Assembly (NCBI GenBank): GCA_030533445.1
Contig: CM060081.1
Location: forward strand, 16,767,655 to 16,831,654
DNA: 64,000 bases
From: Cyprinodon diabolis
Taxonomy: Eukaryota; Chordata; Actinopteri; Cyprinodontiformes; Cyprinodontidae
Reading direction: 5' to 3'
Below are positions 48,076 through 61,706 of the stretch, piece after piece. The notes beneath the pieces are model-generated. The model had not been told where the DNA came from. It ran no database searches and worked only from the letters and a program-made list of their open reading frames with translations. How positions within the stretch are numbered: the first letter of the stretch is position 1; each line of letters starts with the position of its first letter. Both the position numbers and the translations under genes were made by a program.

Positions 48076-51000
48076 ATTCATAAAATATTGTAATGGGTTT
48101 CGTTTTTCAGGAATATTTTTCTCTGTTGGTCAAAGAGATTTGGATTCCCAAACCTCAGAAGTTCCTTGACAATATTTAAACATTTTCATCTAGTAGTAGT
48201 TTAAGAAATTAGTTTTGTGATCAGCACTGTAAAAGCAAAGGTACTTGGGCAGAATTCTTTAGTATCTGAAAAACTATTTAAAAATTCAGCAGGCATTTTG
48301 TACTGGACAGAAAGAATGCCATGACAGTTGATTTTCTACACTGCTGCTCAAACATTTCCACACCAATGTCAGTCCTAGAAGTGACAAAAACATCAAAACT
48401 TCTCATCAGGGGGTGGATCAGGTGTAGCGGCGAACAGCATTTTCACACCTTCCTTTGGGAAATCTGCTGTCACAGTTGTGGCCCCATATGAGAGATTTAT
48501 TTCAAAACATGCCTTTTTTTCTGCTTTATTCCCAACACAAAAGCCAAAGATGAAATAGGTTTCGGTTATGGATCTTCTTTGAATTTCCATATTAAAGACC
48601 ACATTAAGGCCACATGAAAAAGAAAATCTAATCTTTTTAAACTAGATCAAGACTGTCATCATGAAGAAGGAAAAAACATTTTTTTTCCTACAGTTGATAA
48701 TAAATATGAATTATAATGCGTATGTAGGAAATAATTGTAAGGCTTTTAATGAAAAAGTAAACTTCAGCATAGTTTCTTGCTTGAACAAGATCAAACACTC
48801 TCTACAGGTTTGTGTTCATTATAAATCAAAATCCAGGCAATCTAATGTTGTTTCATATACGCTTTGATCACAGCTTGAGCTGTTAATCCACATAGTGCAA
48901 TGCAGGGCAAATATATTTCCCAAAGAATTGAAGATAAGTGCACATGTCTCTGTAAAAAACTTAGTAAATAAAAATCACCTCCCACAAACTGGAAACAAAC
49001 ATTTAATGCTTAATTTCAGTGCTAGACATGTATCAGGAAAAATGCGATGATGTAGTGAAGCTTTGTGACAGATGAAGGTCTGGTGTTTAAATATAACAGT
49101 GATAAACGTTTATTGCCACAACCAATAGAACTACACTTTGTTTTCCTCCTACAACATCCATAAAAAGAATAATCATCTCACAGGAGAGTGGTTTTCTGAT
49201 GTTGCATAGAGAGTTAATGTTACGCCACCGTCTGTAAGCAAAGCTGCAATAAGAACTGTCTGCCACTGACTCACAAAACAACTAAAAGTGCTGCTACAAA
49301 GTCTGCAGTTTGTGATTTTAAGAAAATCTCAAGACTTTTATCCAGGAGCTGTGGTGTATGAATTCATGTCTTTTTTTTGTTATTCTCTAAAAGTTTTCAC
49401 TTTTACACCTTGTTCAATTTTACAGGAAGAGTAATATTTTCTGTTACTTGAACAGTTTGGCAAAAAAGAACATTTTAAATTGCTTCCTATTTGTGCAGAG
49501 GAAAGAAAAGGAAACATAGCTTTGACATTATGTCATACCTATATGTCTTTTGAAACATGGCTCGGCTAACTATGATCACTTATAGGCTGAAATGTCTTTG
49601 CAAACATGCTCAACCTCATTTTTAAGTTTTGCCACGAAAGGAAAAAGTTTACCATGTGCTTCCCATGCCTTTCGGTCTCTGTGATCAACTCAGACTGACC
49701 CTGAGTAGCAGACAGGTGAGTTCCCACTTGCCTGCAGACAGAGGCACTATCGCAGACAAAGATGGGTTGTTCAGGTTCAGAAAGATTTCCTAACAGCTAC
49801 TCTGTCAAGCTGATCAGTGGTCAGATTTATTTTCTACCTAATAAAGTGCAGTGTGTTTTCTCTGCCTGTGCATAGCAACCTGCCTTTGCATAGCAAATAT
49901 GATGAGTTAAAAAACCTTTTGCTATAACATCAGCCCCCATTATGTTAAGAAGCTCAGTTTATTTTGCTCCATCTAGCCTTCAATCAACTATTTACAGCTT
50001 TCTAACAAGTATTTTTGCTAAGGAAAAATCGTCCCACAGCATGATAGTGCAACCACCATGCTTCGCAGTGGATAATAATCTAAGTGGAGAATTTCTGTCT
50101 GCATGTTTGTTTAGCCCTTAAAACTATTTCTTAGAAATTATAAATGAGATTTATTATGAATTTATTTCAACTGAGAGTTTCTACTGGACAACCTTCCATA
50201 AAGGGCTGAACTGCTGAGTGACTAATATTGTCGTTAGCAGAGCTGCGGATTTTCCTTCGCCCTTAACATGGACTATATAGCTACTCTTCTTGTGACATGT
50301 CATTTAGGTGAATAATATTGTCTTGGTAATATTGCAGGTGTACCAAACTCTTTTTTCTTTTTGGATGATGGATTGAACAGTCATACAGGAGATGCATAAA
50401 GCTGGGTGAATTGCTTTATACTGTAAACCTAACTCCATATTAAACTCCTTCATAATGCTTTACTGTAACTAACCTGTTGGCTGAGTTCAATATTAATTAT
50501 TGGACACTACTAAATTTGTAAAGGCAATAAGGCACTACATTTTTTGGGTGTTTCACAGGAAAAGGAGTACAAATCAAGTGCAGGTACCACTCTGCTAAGC
50601 CGTTTAATTGTTAAAAAAAAAGATAACTATGCACCATATTCTCTCCACCTTACAATTTTCCACGGCTTTGTGAGGGAATTTCAAATAAAAACGGAAATGA
50701 AATACACTTCACTACGCTACACTTAACAAATATGAACCAAGTCAGTCGGTGTCATTACCTTTTTTAATCACTGTGTGTGGCTCAAATTAGAGATTGGTAA
50801 CATTACAAAAATCCAGCACTTAAATAATCATCTGTAGTGCAATAAAAGGAGGCACAGTATGACCCTGTTCCCTTTTGAAAGCTATATTTTAGTTCTTCCC
50901 AAAGCGCAACTGTAAAAAATGAAACAGATGAAACAGCTGGCTGTATGAATACAAGCAGGAGTGGGAAAAAAAAATAAATTTTAGTAAAATATGGCTATTT

Positions 51001-52063
51001 GAATAGTCAACTATATGAAGATGACCTAATATATATGCAGTTAGGAGTAACATTTAGATCGATTCTGCTACTTAATATGCTCTTCAATACTGTCCCCTTG
51101 CCTAAATCATTTGATGCATAATTTTTCTATCCCTTTTTTGCTTTGTTATTAAAGCAAATAACAGCTTTCAAATCAACCCAATATCCAACAAAAATATTCA
51201 GAATATACTCAAAATATCCGCTCAAATGACTATTGCAGCGATTAAGGAATAGAAAGCCATCTAAACCAACGTACAAAGGTAATACCCTTAAGAACGGCAA
51301 TTGACCACAGAAGCTGATTCCAATTTTTCCACCCATGCTTGATATCTTCCAAACCTAGAACCTGGCTAGAAAAATCCCAGTAAGCATCACTTTCTCCCGT
51401 GACCCGAAGAAAGAGAGCTTTGCTAGTTATTTTTACTGCTTGATGGCATTTGTTGCTGCTAAGGATGTTGGAATTTTTTACATTTATAAAGAGGAAATAA
51501 TAATTTTTAAAGCTGCTTTGAATAAATTCAGATGTCTGGCAGCAACACAGTCATGCTTAGATCCATAAAAACAATAGTCAAAACTGTGTTTTTATGAAGG
51601 AAGGAAGAAACTTCCCTTGATGGTCTGAAACATTTAAATGCAACAAATAAAGCAAAAATAGAAGAAATATGAAAATGGGAAGCTAACTTTTCTCATAACT
51701 ATATTTTGTATTCAAACTCCCTTAGCTTACGACATTCTTTGAGCTTAAGGCTATTTAGACATCTACTTGAGTTTCTAACCACATGAATCCCAGAGTTAAT
51801 CGAGTTATGGGATGTTTTGATGACAAGGGCTCCATCTGAATAATCTGTCTTTTCAAGGTCTAATCACATTGTCAGTCCTGTTTTTATGCAGATTTCTTCT
51901 TCCTCTTACTTAGTTCCAGGCTGATAAAAATCATAACAGGGAATAATTCTCTCAGCTCCAAATCCAAAACATTTTTTAAACAAACCCCGATAATTTTCAA
52001 AAATTAAACAGTTTTATTGATTAATAATTAAAATGAGCAAATGTCCATTTGTTTTTCTTGCAG

Positions 52064-52174
52064 ATCTGGTACTACACTAATGGGATCCTACGGGAAGCAG
52101 GCTTAGCAGAGAATTTACTCCCCTACATAACACTGAGCACAGGGGCTACAGAGACTCTAGCCGCCATCATCTCA
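52064..52174 (+). CDS. slc2a9: SLC2A9-like exon: NAI selectivity Ile, extracellular loop and TM8 (human residues ~335-371)
   Basis: This 111-nt exon, exactly 37 codons, lies between TTTTTCTTGCAG and GTGAGTA. Its first codon is Ile, equivalent to human I335 of the NXI motif. In GLUT2, 5, 7 and 9 that motif has been linked to fructose and urate handling; Val at this site occurs in other transporters. It continues WYYTNGILREAGLAENLLPY and then ITLSTGATETLAAIIS, the TM8 region; the human protein has TLSTGGIETLAA here. The extracellular segment (ILREAGLAENLL) is the least conserved part. No later exon could be recognised before position 64000, so TM9-12 must be further downstream. Confidence 0.94.
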
Positions 52175-52870
52175 GTGAGTATGCCTGATTCCTTTACTTG
52201 TTCAAACACAAAGTAGTCTTTGTGTTGGTGTTGAAGAGTTTCAATTGAATTATCAGTGGGGAAAGGAGATTATTCTGGTACATTTTTATTCATTTTCTGT
52301 GAATACTCTCCGCATGATGCAAAAAATACCAACTATTGTTTTAAATATAGTTAGGTGTAAACTACTCTACTAATGTTTTATTGCTTTTTTAATTATGTTT
52401 CAGGTCAATAATAAACAACATGACTATGATTATCATTTCTATATTCAATGCTGTATTTACTCGTCTAATTTGATTGCATTTTCTTTGTAATGTAAAGATG
52501 CTATTACACAAGACTTCCAGGGAACCAGTTTTTTACACTCTGTACCTTTCCTTTTGAAATATTGTTCTTTGTACACTGAGTCACATAGAGCAGTTGATAT
52601 GTATCCAACTCTGTAGGCTATACAATACACCTGTCATTACTGAAGTGCAAATGCCAAGAGCACAACTGCTTTAGTCCATGACTGACAAACTGTAGAAGTC
52701 AGAACATGAAAGCTCACAGAGGCTGAGACCAGGAGGAGTAAACCAAAGAGCATCAGCCTGTTGTTCTATGTGCTCTGGTTAGATGATAACAGATCTTGAG
52801 GTTGAATGTAGGGTCAGAGATACAGTATCAGACTGAGGGATCACTCATTATAAAAAATGAAAAAAAAAAT

Positions 52871-53092
52871 GGGGAGTGGTGGTCTAGTGGTTAGGGCATC
52901 GTGCTTGGAATCCAGAGGTTCTGGGTTCACTCCCACAGACTGCCACTCTGAGTCCCTAAGCAAAGACCCTTAACCCCACACTGCTCCTCAGCCGCCGCTT
53001 AATGGCAGCCCACAGCTTCCCAAGGGGATGGGTTAAATGCAAAAGTAAATTTCTCCAGTGTGAGATCAATTAAGTTCTATTATTATTATTAC
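52871..53092 (+). mobile_element. tRNA-derived SINE with LINE-like 3' tail and (ATT)n
   Basis: The head carries A box TGGTCTAGTGG (52880-52890) and B-box-like GGGTTCACTCC (52923-52933). The 3' part GTAAATTTCTCCAGTGTGAG followed by ATCAATTAAG matches the LINE-like tail at 63777-63808. It ends in TATTATTATTATTAC. A-rich sequence lies just upstream. Confidence 0.8.
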
Positions 53093-53700
53093 TTATTAAT
53101 TTTTATAAAATTACCCCTCTTCTAATATATAATTACAGACTACTAAAGTTGTTATTTATCCCAGTTGTTTTCCAAAAATGAAAACATTTGATTCCACTAG
53201 GTAATAGCAAGATAACTTTATTTTTATAAAAAAATAAAAAATAAAAGAAAGAAAATCTATGCACAAACAGAGATTGTTTTATGGAATTAAAACGTAGCTG
53301 GCATTCTTTAAAATCATGTTAGAAAAAAAGTGCTCATTTGCTAGCCTATTGCTAACTGCCTTTAAAATCCTCTTAATAAGAATTGATATCAGTGCTGCAC
53401 TAACAATCTTAACAAGTAAATACAGGCATCTGAACTCATGTCCACACGTTAGGAAAGGGTTCTAGTTGTTAATAGCCAGAAAAAGTCATACATTTAAAAA
53501 AAAATCCCCAAAATATTTGGAATGTGAGACAACATGTATTGAATAAAACCCTAGTTTACCAAAATACTACATTTCTACAAATAAAACGGCTTGTTATGGA
53601 CTGTAAAACTGCTAGTTCAGATAGGCTTTTGCTTATAACTTATCAAGCCTTTTATATCCTCCATGTTTTGCTCTGTTGGTTGAGCATTTTTACAATTGCC

Positions 53701-53865
53701 TTTGTTGGGAGCAAAGGACTGGGGTGCTAGCTGCACTCCCAGGGAGCCAGCTCCCCCGCTGACTCCAATAGGCACCCCCGTTCCCCGAGAGCCCCTCCAG
53801 AGAGGGGGGCCCCACCAGTTTCACCACCGTAGCCCGGGGGCACGGGACCGGCAGCAGGACCAAAT
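53701..53865. other. Unexplained GC-rich block in AT-rich intron
   Basis: About 165 bp of strikingly GC-rich sequence (for example AGAGGGGGGCCCCACC and AGCCCGGGGGCACGGGACC) with abrupt AT-rich borders. It has no GLUT similarity and no splice-framed exon that fits the gene. It is probably a fragment of a repeat or retroposed sequence that I cannot name. Confidence 0.5.
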
Positions 53866-56800
53866 CTTTTTATATTAAATTTAACTTGGCTGTAAAAGTG
53901 GCTAAGCTCTGCTCGTCTGACCTCCTTTACTCTTTGCAGCAAAGAATACCTCTGTAACATGGACAGAATCACCTCAGAGAAAAATATAAATCTATAGTAA
54001 AATAACCCACAGCACCCTTCCCTACATCACATTAGGTTAGCACATACGTTTATCCAATTTAACCCTCATTTAAAAATAAAAATGAAGCTATTATGCTGTG
54101 AATTTGTGTCCTGTTTTAATTGTTTTAAAGGGAGATTCATGGACATGTAAAGGTTACAGATGTTAATATACAAGAGTTAACAAGGCAGCTAATTTTCATT
54201 TATTGTCTCTTAGCAGGTGGCATATAACAAATAAAACAAGGCTAAAATTATGCTTTAATATTCATTACATGGTTGTAAAATTCCCTCCTAGAAATTAAAC
54301 AATTAGATGCTGTTATTGAACCATTTAAAGCATATGTTAAAGCCTGGCCTATTTGTAAAGATAAAACACTTAATTTTTAAATGATTATTCGTTTTTATTA
54401 TCATATACTTGATAAAGTAACTACAGTAGTTATTAAAAAACAACAGATATAAATGTATACTTTTTGTCACCTTGATTGTTCTTTTTTTATAACTGTGTAT
54501 GGATGGACTTAGAAAACAAAGGATGCTATAGATACAAGCCTTACCTACTACAAGTTACAGGGACGGGCCATTTAACCTAACAAATTCATTATATGTAATA
54601 TTAATTTTATTTCAGTTGGGTGCCTTATAACAATGGAGGTTTTCTAAGTGAAGAATAACATCTGTGAGGTTATTTTTTTTTTAATACACAAAGTTTGTCT
54701 GTCACCTCCTGTATTTTTCCTTAAAGATGGGATTTATTCTACTATTTAGCAGGAGCATGCTACTCTACATGGTGAACTAAACTTGCACAAAAGATGAAAA
54801 CCTTTCACTTTCTCTTATTTGTCATGTTAATATGACTTTACATTTTAAGCACAGTGTAAACTGAAAGGATATCACTTAATCAGTAAAAGCTGAACCAAAA
54901 CATGATGTGTGTCTTCCTTGAAATGTTTGTTAGTATGACCTTTTTGGACAGAATGCTAAAACTATATTTTCATGGCTTGTATTAAGTGATTTATTCAGAC
55001 TAGTGACTAGAATAAACCTCCATGATGCTGTGACATCATTTTCCATCTCTAGCATCTGACTTCTGAGAGGAGGTAGCATTGATAACAGTCTTGTTAAGTT
55101 TTAGGACTTCTGCAAAATGTAAGCAGTCACCCATGGATGTGGAATTCTGAATGAGTTTTTTGACAGTTTTGTTTTCAAGCTCAAACTACTCTTTGTTCTG
55201 TATCTTGTTTAGTAAAAAAGATATTCCCTTTGTCTTGAACTAATAAACAAATAAAAGTTTATCAGTTTTTTTTATAAAGGAAGGATGTTGAACCAGTATA
55301 AATAATGAATCTCTGACCAAATAACAGTTTGCAGGATCAGAATCTCTGTTTTCCACCACTTAGCCTTAAAAAAAAAGTGATATAAAACTGAAATCATATA
55401 TTTTCAGCTTGAATATCTCCTGAGATTGCCTCAGATTTTTTTCTCCTGAATCCTAATGCCGTAGGCCAGAGACTAAAACATATGGATTTATGTGAGAACA
55501 AAGAACATGGTGCAGATTACCAGCATTTTAAGCAAGAAAGGGTTTAAAAGCTCTTTTTAATCAGCTGCTTAATTTTTGACACTTAGTTGCTTTGACCCAG
55601 AGTTATTTAACAATGAGGAAACACTTTTTTATGTTTTTTTTTAATTATTTAATGTGGATATAATAAAATGTATTACATGATATTAAAGTAAATATTAGGT
55701 GAAGATTTGAATTAATTTTCTCTTTTGTTCAGTTAAAATATTTCCTTTTCTTCTTAGACAGAAACACGTAAAAAAAGCAGTAGGAAATATTCCCTGCCAT
55801 CTCTCATTAAATATGGATCCTATATGATATAAATGGGATCCTCGAAATTGATTTGATGCTTGTCAACATGAGTACGTTGGAGTCATTTTTTTCTAACCTT
55901 GATTGAGTAAATCTGAACCAATTCACACATTCCAACAGTAATTTGAAATTCAACTGGAGGTAGACTGACTTTTGATAATATCGCCCTTTTTATGAGCTGT
56001 TCTTCTGATTAAAATAATCATCAAAATTAAATTACTCTTTTTTTAGTCACTTTATATATGGTGGCCCTTAAAGGGCAAGTCAAATAAATTGTCATTGAAA
56101 GATCCTTTTTTTATAAGACTGTCCAGAAGTTTTTTCTGTCAGTCAAAGCTAACTTTAATTTAATGTCTCTTAAAACAATTGTGGTTCATGGAGAGTTTAG
56201 ATTCTGGTTGTCTCCTTTTTCATGTTTTTAAAAATTTGTAATGTTTATGTCTTTGATGTTTTTTCTTCCCAACTATAATTCTGACATTTGAATCAGTAGT
56301 GCAGCAACATACATTACTACAAGTTCCTAGAGACATTTCAATTTTTACTTAATCGACAGTAAAATTAAAATATGTCCTCCCTTAAAATGAAAAAAAAAAA
56401 ATAATATTAAAACAATATCAAGTGTGGACATTAAGGATGATTGATTAAAATGTTTAGATTTTTTTTATACTGATAATCCTCCTTTGGGTAAAATAACGCA
56501 GTTGCTACTAAATTGATTTGTATTAGTTTTATATTCAAATTAAAAAGCATTTTGACCTTTACTAGTTCCAGTAGGTCCAAATATTTGTGGGGATAATGAA
56601 GAAAAAACTTCAAGATGTTGCTTTGTTGATTTGTCTCCCAAATATCATAGCACACACATTGCTGAGGTAGGAAATAAATAATCCCCGGCTTTGCTTTAGC
56701 CTTTGCTTGATTTTAGTTGCAGTGGTTATTACGCAGATCGGCCAAAATTCACAACCAGCAGTTCGTCTTCTTCCCTTTCCATATTTTTAGATAAAGATTG

Positions 56801-58574
56801 GATGAATTATGCAGAAAGGTAAAGCATTCGAAAGGCAGGTGACTAATTTTCAGACTGATGTGACAGAATCAAAAAACTGTAAGGAAATATGAATAGTCAG
56901 TTGGAATCCTCCAGTTCAGATATAATCAGCTTTGGGATTACTCAGGCTCCACATGAGCTGACCCAGAACAAACCATCTTTTTCTGGTATTCCCTCATCAT
57001 GCACAATATTATACGGCTGCTTTCTGTTGTTCTCCCCCAGATTGCCTTTGAAATTAGAGCAAAGCCTTTTAGCTGCAGCCTGTTTGTGTTGTACTTTTTA
57101 TCATGTCCTTGTGTGAGATTTGGCTGCACAGCTATTGCTCTTTTTTTCTTTATTTTCACCCTGTTAACATTTTATTTGGTACAATGGCCGCTTTGTTATA
57201 CAGAAGCAAAACCTGTGGATCAGTGAATTGTGTTTAGACTGTTTCTGCTTTGGTCATTTTTTTTCTGGGACTCGTTTCAGTTTTGTATACAATTATAGAA
57301 ACCAACACTAAGCTATAGGGAGAAAAACTATGTTAGAAGTTATAGTTTATGTGAAAGTTTTTTTAAAAGCGAACTTTTTGTGCAACCATGAGTAAATGAC
57401 TATGACTCAGACTTTTTTGTTGGATGGGCATCTGTTTGTCTGTTCTGGATCCCAAGGCCTTGAATATTAAAAAACAAACAAACATTTTGATAGTTTTCCT
57501 TATTGAATTATAGACATGAAATCAAAATTAGATTTGATTTGCTTTTCTTTTCATTCATTTAACCAACAAGAAGGTGCTTAATGAACTGTGGGATCCCAGT
57601 TGCAGATTTTAAAAAGCTTAATTCAGCTTCAATTCTGCACACTTGGGCAAAGGTATGATAGAAAAATCAAAACTTTAGTTTCAATACACATCTTTTTTGT
57701 TTTAAATAGAAAATTCCCCAGTAAGTAAAATCTATTTTTGCCACAATGTTTGGTACCCACTTAAATCAATATAACTAAATAATTTTATCATTCAGTCTAT
57801 GTATAAGCTGATCAGAGTTTCTTGGAATCTTTTATAGTAATCCATTACTTCCTGCTTCCCTGGATTATAAAAATGTCAAAAAACAAATACCCGTTTCTTT
57901 TAGCCTCTGGCTGTTGGCTGAATGAGGACACATATTTATCTTGTCACCACCCATAGGGAGCAGGAATGAGCCAAGGAAAGGAGAGCTCGGAATAACAGCA
58001 AAGGCTGGATGATCTGGAGAGATTGTGCAATGAGAATATAACCTTGTGAAATGCCTTAGCAGAAGAGAATAATGGCAAAGGGGATATACAGTATGTAAGA
58101 TTTTGAAGTGTCACTCATCCCCGGGCTTAGGAATGTTTTTATCCCCCCTGCAAAAATCAGAAAAAAAACCTGTATTCTTCACTGGGCTATATGTGCTGTG
58201 TTTTCAAGCTCTCTAATAATTTGAAGAAATTCTTCTCTAAGGGGAAAATGAGGTGGAACATTGCTTCTGCCAATACAGCCGTATCACAGTTTCCTGAAAC
58301 ATTTTTAAAAGGTCCAATATTTTAAAGGACATGAAGAAATCTGCTGAAGGGCTTCTGTTTTGGAAAGTGAGAAAAATCAGCTTTGCTTGAAATTGATGTT
58401 CTTGTTTAATCTTGTGAGCACCTGTTGATACTGGGATGAGGATGATAAAACTTTAAAACTTAAAAATTCCAGATCATTGTGTTGAAAGACATTGATCTCG
58501 AATGTTATTCTAATCTTGCTATTTATGTTGCTCCTGTTTTGCAAATCATTTAATCAGATTTTGCACAATAACAA

Positions 58575-58577
<3 letters not shown>

Positions 58578-58623
<46 letters not shown>
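58578..58623. repeat. (TA)n microsatellite
   Basis: About 46 bp of uninterrupted TA. Confidence 0.95.
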
Positions 58624-58627
<4 letters not shown>

Positions 58628-61600
58628 ACAATAAACAAGTCAATCCTTTTGATATTATATTTTTAGAATCTTAACTGCTTTACAAACCTACAGTGTCTTA
58701 TAAATGTATACATATCCTTTAAACTTTAAACTTTTCCCCATTTTGTACTTTTATAACCAAAATTGAAATCCAGCTTAATCAATTGTATATTCTGATAGCT
58801 TAGCAGTAGCACAAAGTTTGAAGTAATATGAAAAGGATCACTTTTTTTCTTCTATGCAAGGTTCTCATGCATTTATATTCATTCCCTAGTGTATTCTAAT
58901 CCCTTCCATAGAAATCCAGGATAAAAATATGCTTTTAAGGGTTACCTTATAAGTAGCACCAGTGTGCAAATTAATCTCAGGATAAATCCAACTGGTTTCT
59001 AAAGTGTTTGGAGGTTTGTTAGAGAACTTTAGTGAGCACGCAGTGAAGCTGTAGCAGACAGTGGAGGGATGAAGCAACAGACGCTAAAAGCTAGCTTGGG
59101 TTATAAACTATATCCCATGTTTTGGATGTCTCACAGAATACTGTTCTGCTCATCACATGAAAATTGGGAATATCCCATCTGGTACATTTAAAATAAAAAA
59201 GGGAAAAAAAAACTGTCTTTTAGAGATTCTGTACTGCAAATGCTATTTGCCAAATATGTAAATTCAGAAATTTGTCTTAAGGGGGATAAAGGGGGGATAA
59301 ACAAACACAAATCTATGCCACACATTTCTGGCTTTAATTTGCAAAAAAGACTGAACAATGTTTCAAATTTTCCAGGGGGAGAACACACTTTTTTTTAAAG
59401 TGCTGTACTGTGATGCAGCAGAGGAAAGTGAGAAAAAAAAAATACTGACACAGTTATGAACCTTTAAATGCAGCATGTTATTCACTGACCTCCTGCTCTC
59501 TTTTTTAGTACCCCACTAGGCAAAAGCCCTTTCTATGCAGCACGCTTGTCACTATTGAGCAGGCTAACAAACCAGAGCGGAGGATTTTGTGCCACTCCAC
59601 ATTAATTCACACAAATCCAGCCGTGTCGTCACAATCTGCAGCCCTTTGGCAAGTTGGAGTTTAAACACAAACAAGTGATCATGTAATGTGAAAACTGACC
59701 TTGTGGTAATGACGCACATTATGTGACAGACATATAGGCCTACATCAGTTTAGAAAGTAAATGCTTTCAAGTGAAAAGGTTTCAGCGAAGTTTTCTTTCA
59801 TAGTGTGAAAAGCAATGAGGGAAAATTATGACAATAATCTGCCTCATTTTGCAGGAAAGCAAGTAAAAAAAAAAATAAAAATCTCATATTTTTAACTGCT
59901 ATACTGCAGGGTCCGGTGGGACATAAAACATCAACAAACATGAAAACAGAGGAGAGCTTCACATAAGAATAAGACGAGAACCCATTAAATTATGCAGTTG
60001 TTCTGGAACACAGCTTGAATGTAGAATTGATCACAGCTGAACTTCTTTATGTTGGATTTTTTTGTGAAATCTTAATGGTGCAGATTTTGGAGTGGATGGA
60101 AGGCTGGAGCTCCCTGAAGCTGTAGCCAGTTGTCGGAAATGACTCATCCATTTGCTGATGTGATTGATTGTGACCACACATTTTAATCCTTCCAACCGTG
60201 AGGGCTGAACTCTGGACCAGCCTGATGTGTCTGTTAAGAAGTAGGATGGAGCATTGATTTTTAAGTGGAGATGCTCCAATGTTTCTTTTATCATTTTATT
60301 TTTACTTAGGTCTTAGCTGCTTAATCTAGTTTTGTTAGATATCTTTGTTTAAAAGAAGTACAACCCCAAAACTTAAGCTTTGTTTTAAATGTACAAATAA
60401 ATCTAACACATTTTGACCATTAGATGACAAAATGTGCTGGTTCCTTGATTAAGGTTGTGTGTCTGCATGTGTTCATCAAAACGTTTTCCTAACAGACAAA
60501 GGCAAAGTTAATATTTTATACTTACATGAAGTTTATTCTCAGTTCTAAATGTTTAGAAAAGTTGAGTAGAACGCATTCATATGACTTACTAAAAGTTTTG
60601 GGATTTTCTTCATGGATGCTACCGGGATGCATCGGAACATTTCACAATGTTGTTTAAATACAAAAGAAAATTGCCTACTGCTGTTAAAACACCCATTTAG
60701 AAGATTAATTATTATATTCATAGTCTGATATATCTAATTAGCTAAAGACAGTTTTCCATAGACGTAATTCCTTTACAGCCTGTTTTTGTATATGATAAAA
60801 AAAAAATTAAATTGCATTGAAAAATTAAAGCTGATGTAAATACAAGGCATTTCTGATGTAAATACAATGCGTTGTTAAAAGAATAGTTTGCCAGCTAACA
60901 AGCTAAAGTTGAAAGTATGTTTAACAGTAGACTGCATGCCAGCTCACAGTGAATAGGAAATGGGATGTAGGTGGACAAATCTGACAAAATAGTGGTGTAA
61001 ATCAATCAATACAGTTTTACTCCAAAGTTAGTTTTTTTTTTTAAGTCGGAATATTGTAAACAGTACCTTCAAATGATTCATCCTTTGGGGAAAATCAATC
61101 ATATAGTAGTGATGATAGGTTAGTGACACGTATGTTTGACGGTAGTTTAATCTAAAGCAAAGTTTTTATTTTCACCAGGTTGTAGCTTTTAAGCTGTTTG
61201 TGTCTCTGGCTAATCAGCCTGACAACAGGCTGATGTCATTTTTATTAGACTCATGGATGATTATGCCTCCAATTATTGATACCCCTGACAGATTTAAGTT
61301 TGAGGCAATTTTTAAATGTCACAAATCTAATAATAAAGACACTATACTTTTAAAGTGCCAGAGCCAAATTACCAACTTCAGTTCCATAGAGAGGAAGATA
61401 TAACAGAATTAGAGGGGATGTTGAAGTGGCATTTTAATCTTACAAACATGTTGCTCAACTCTAAAGACAGAACTTTAAACGTAAGCGCAAATTTAATACT
61501 TGATATTTTAAAATATTTTTTGCTGATTAAAAAAGTCCATTATTCCTTCTTGTTTTGCTCCTGTCTTTCTGTGTAGCAAAGGACATATAAACAAAATATA

Positions 61601-61706
61601 AATATTTAGAATAACTTTTTACAATTTTAACAGCCCTAATAAACAAACTGTTTCTTTTTTATCTAATGAAAAATTTTGTTTTTATACAAAGTCATCGGTG
61701 GGTAGA

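Larger units (their letters stand above)
45078..52063 (+). other. Intron of slc2a9-like gene (6986 bp)
   Basis: GTAAGA...TTGCAG intron with a (GATT)n(TA)n tract (46218-46251), family-D repeat copy 2 (46724-47400), another (TA)n (48050-48075) and a possible repeat remnant at 50033-50100. No gene or RNA is recognised in the rest. Confidence 0.9.
4975..52174 (+). other. slc2a9: slc2a9-like gene, partial: span of six internal coding exons
   Basis: Six exons join into one open reading frame of 288 codons with phases 0-2, 2-1, 1-0, 0-1, 1-0 and 0-0; every internal border is AG...GT. The product is an SLC2A class II transporter. GLUT9 is known to move urate (and, debated, hexoses) across the plasma membrane. 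The recognition rests on co-linear similarity to human GLUT9, strongest in the stretch from [10 protein letters not shown] to [11 protein letters not shown]. In exon 5 I count about 45 of 63 identical residues against the human protein as I remember it. The N-terminal exon(s) with TM1 and the exons after TM8 were looked for and not seen, so they should lie beyond the window. No promoter can be placed. A fish-specific class II paralogue (slc2a15 group) is the main alternative. Confidence 0.88.

Noticed and set aside
53696..53972. GC-rich frames considered as the next GLUT exon
   Set aside because: No similarity to TM9 or the GRRPLL region and no compatible acceptor-donor pair in the required phase 0.
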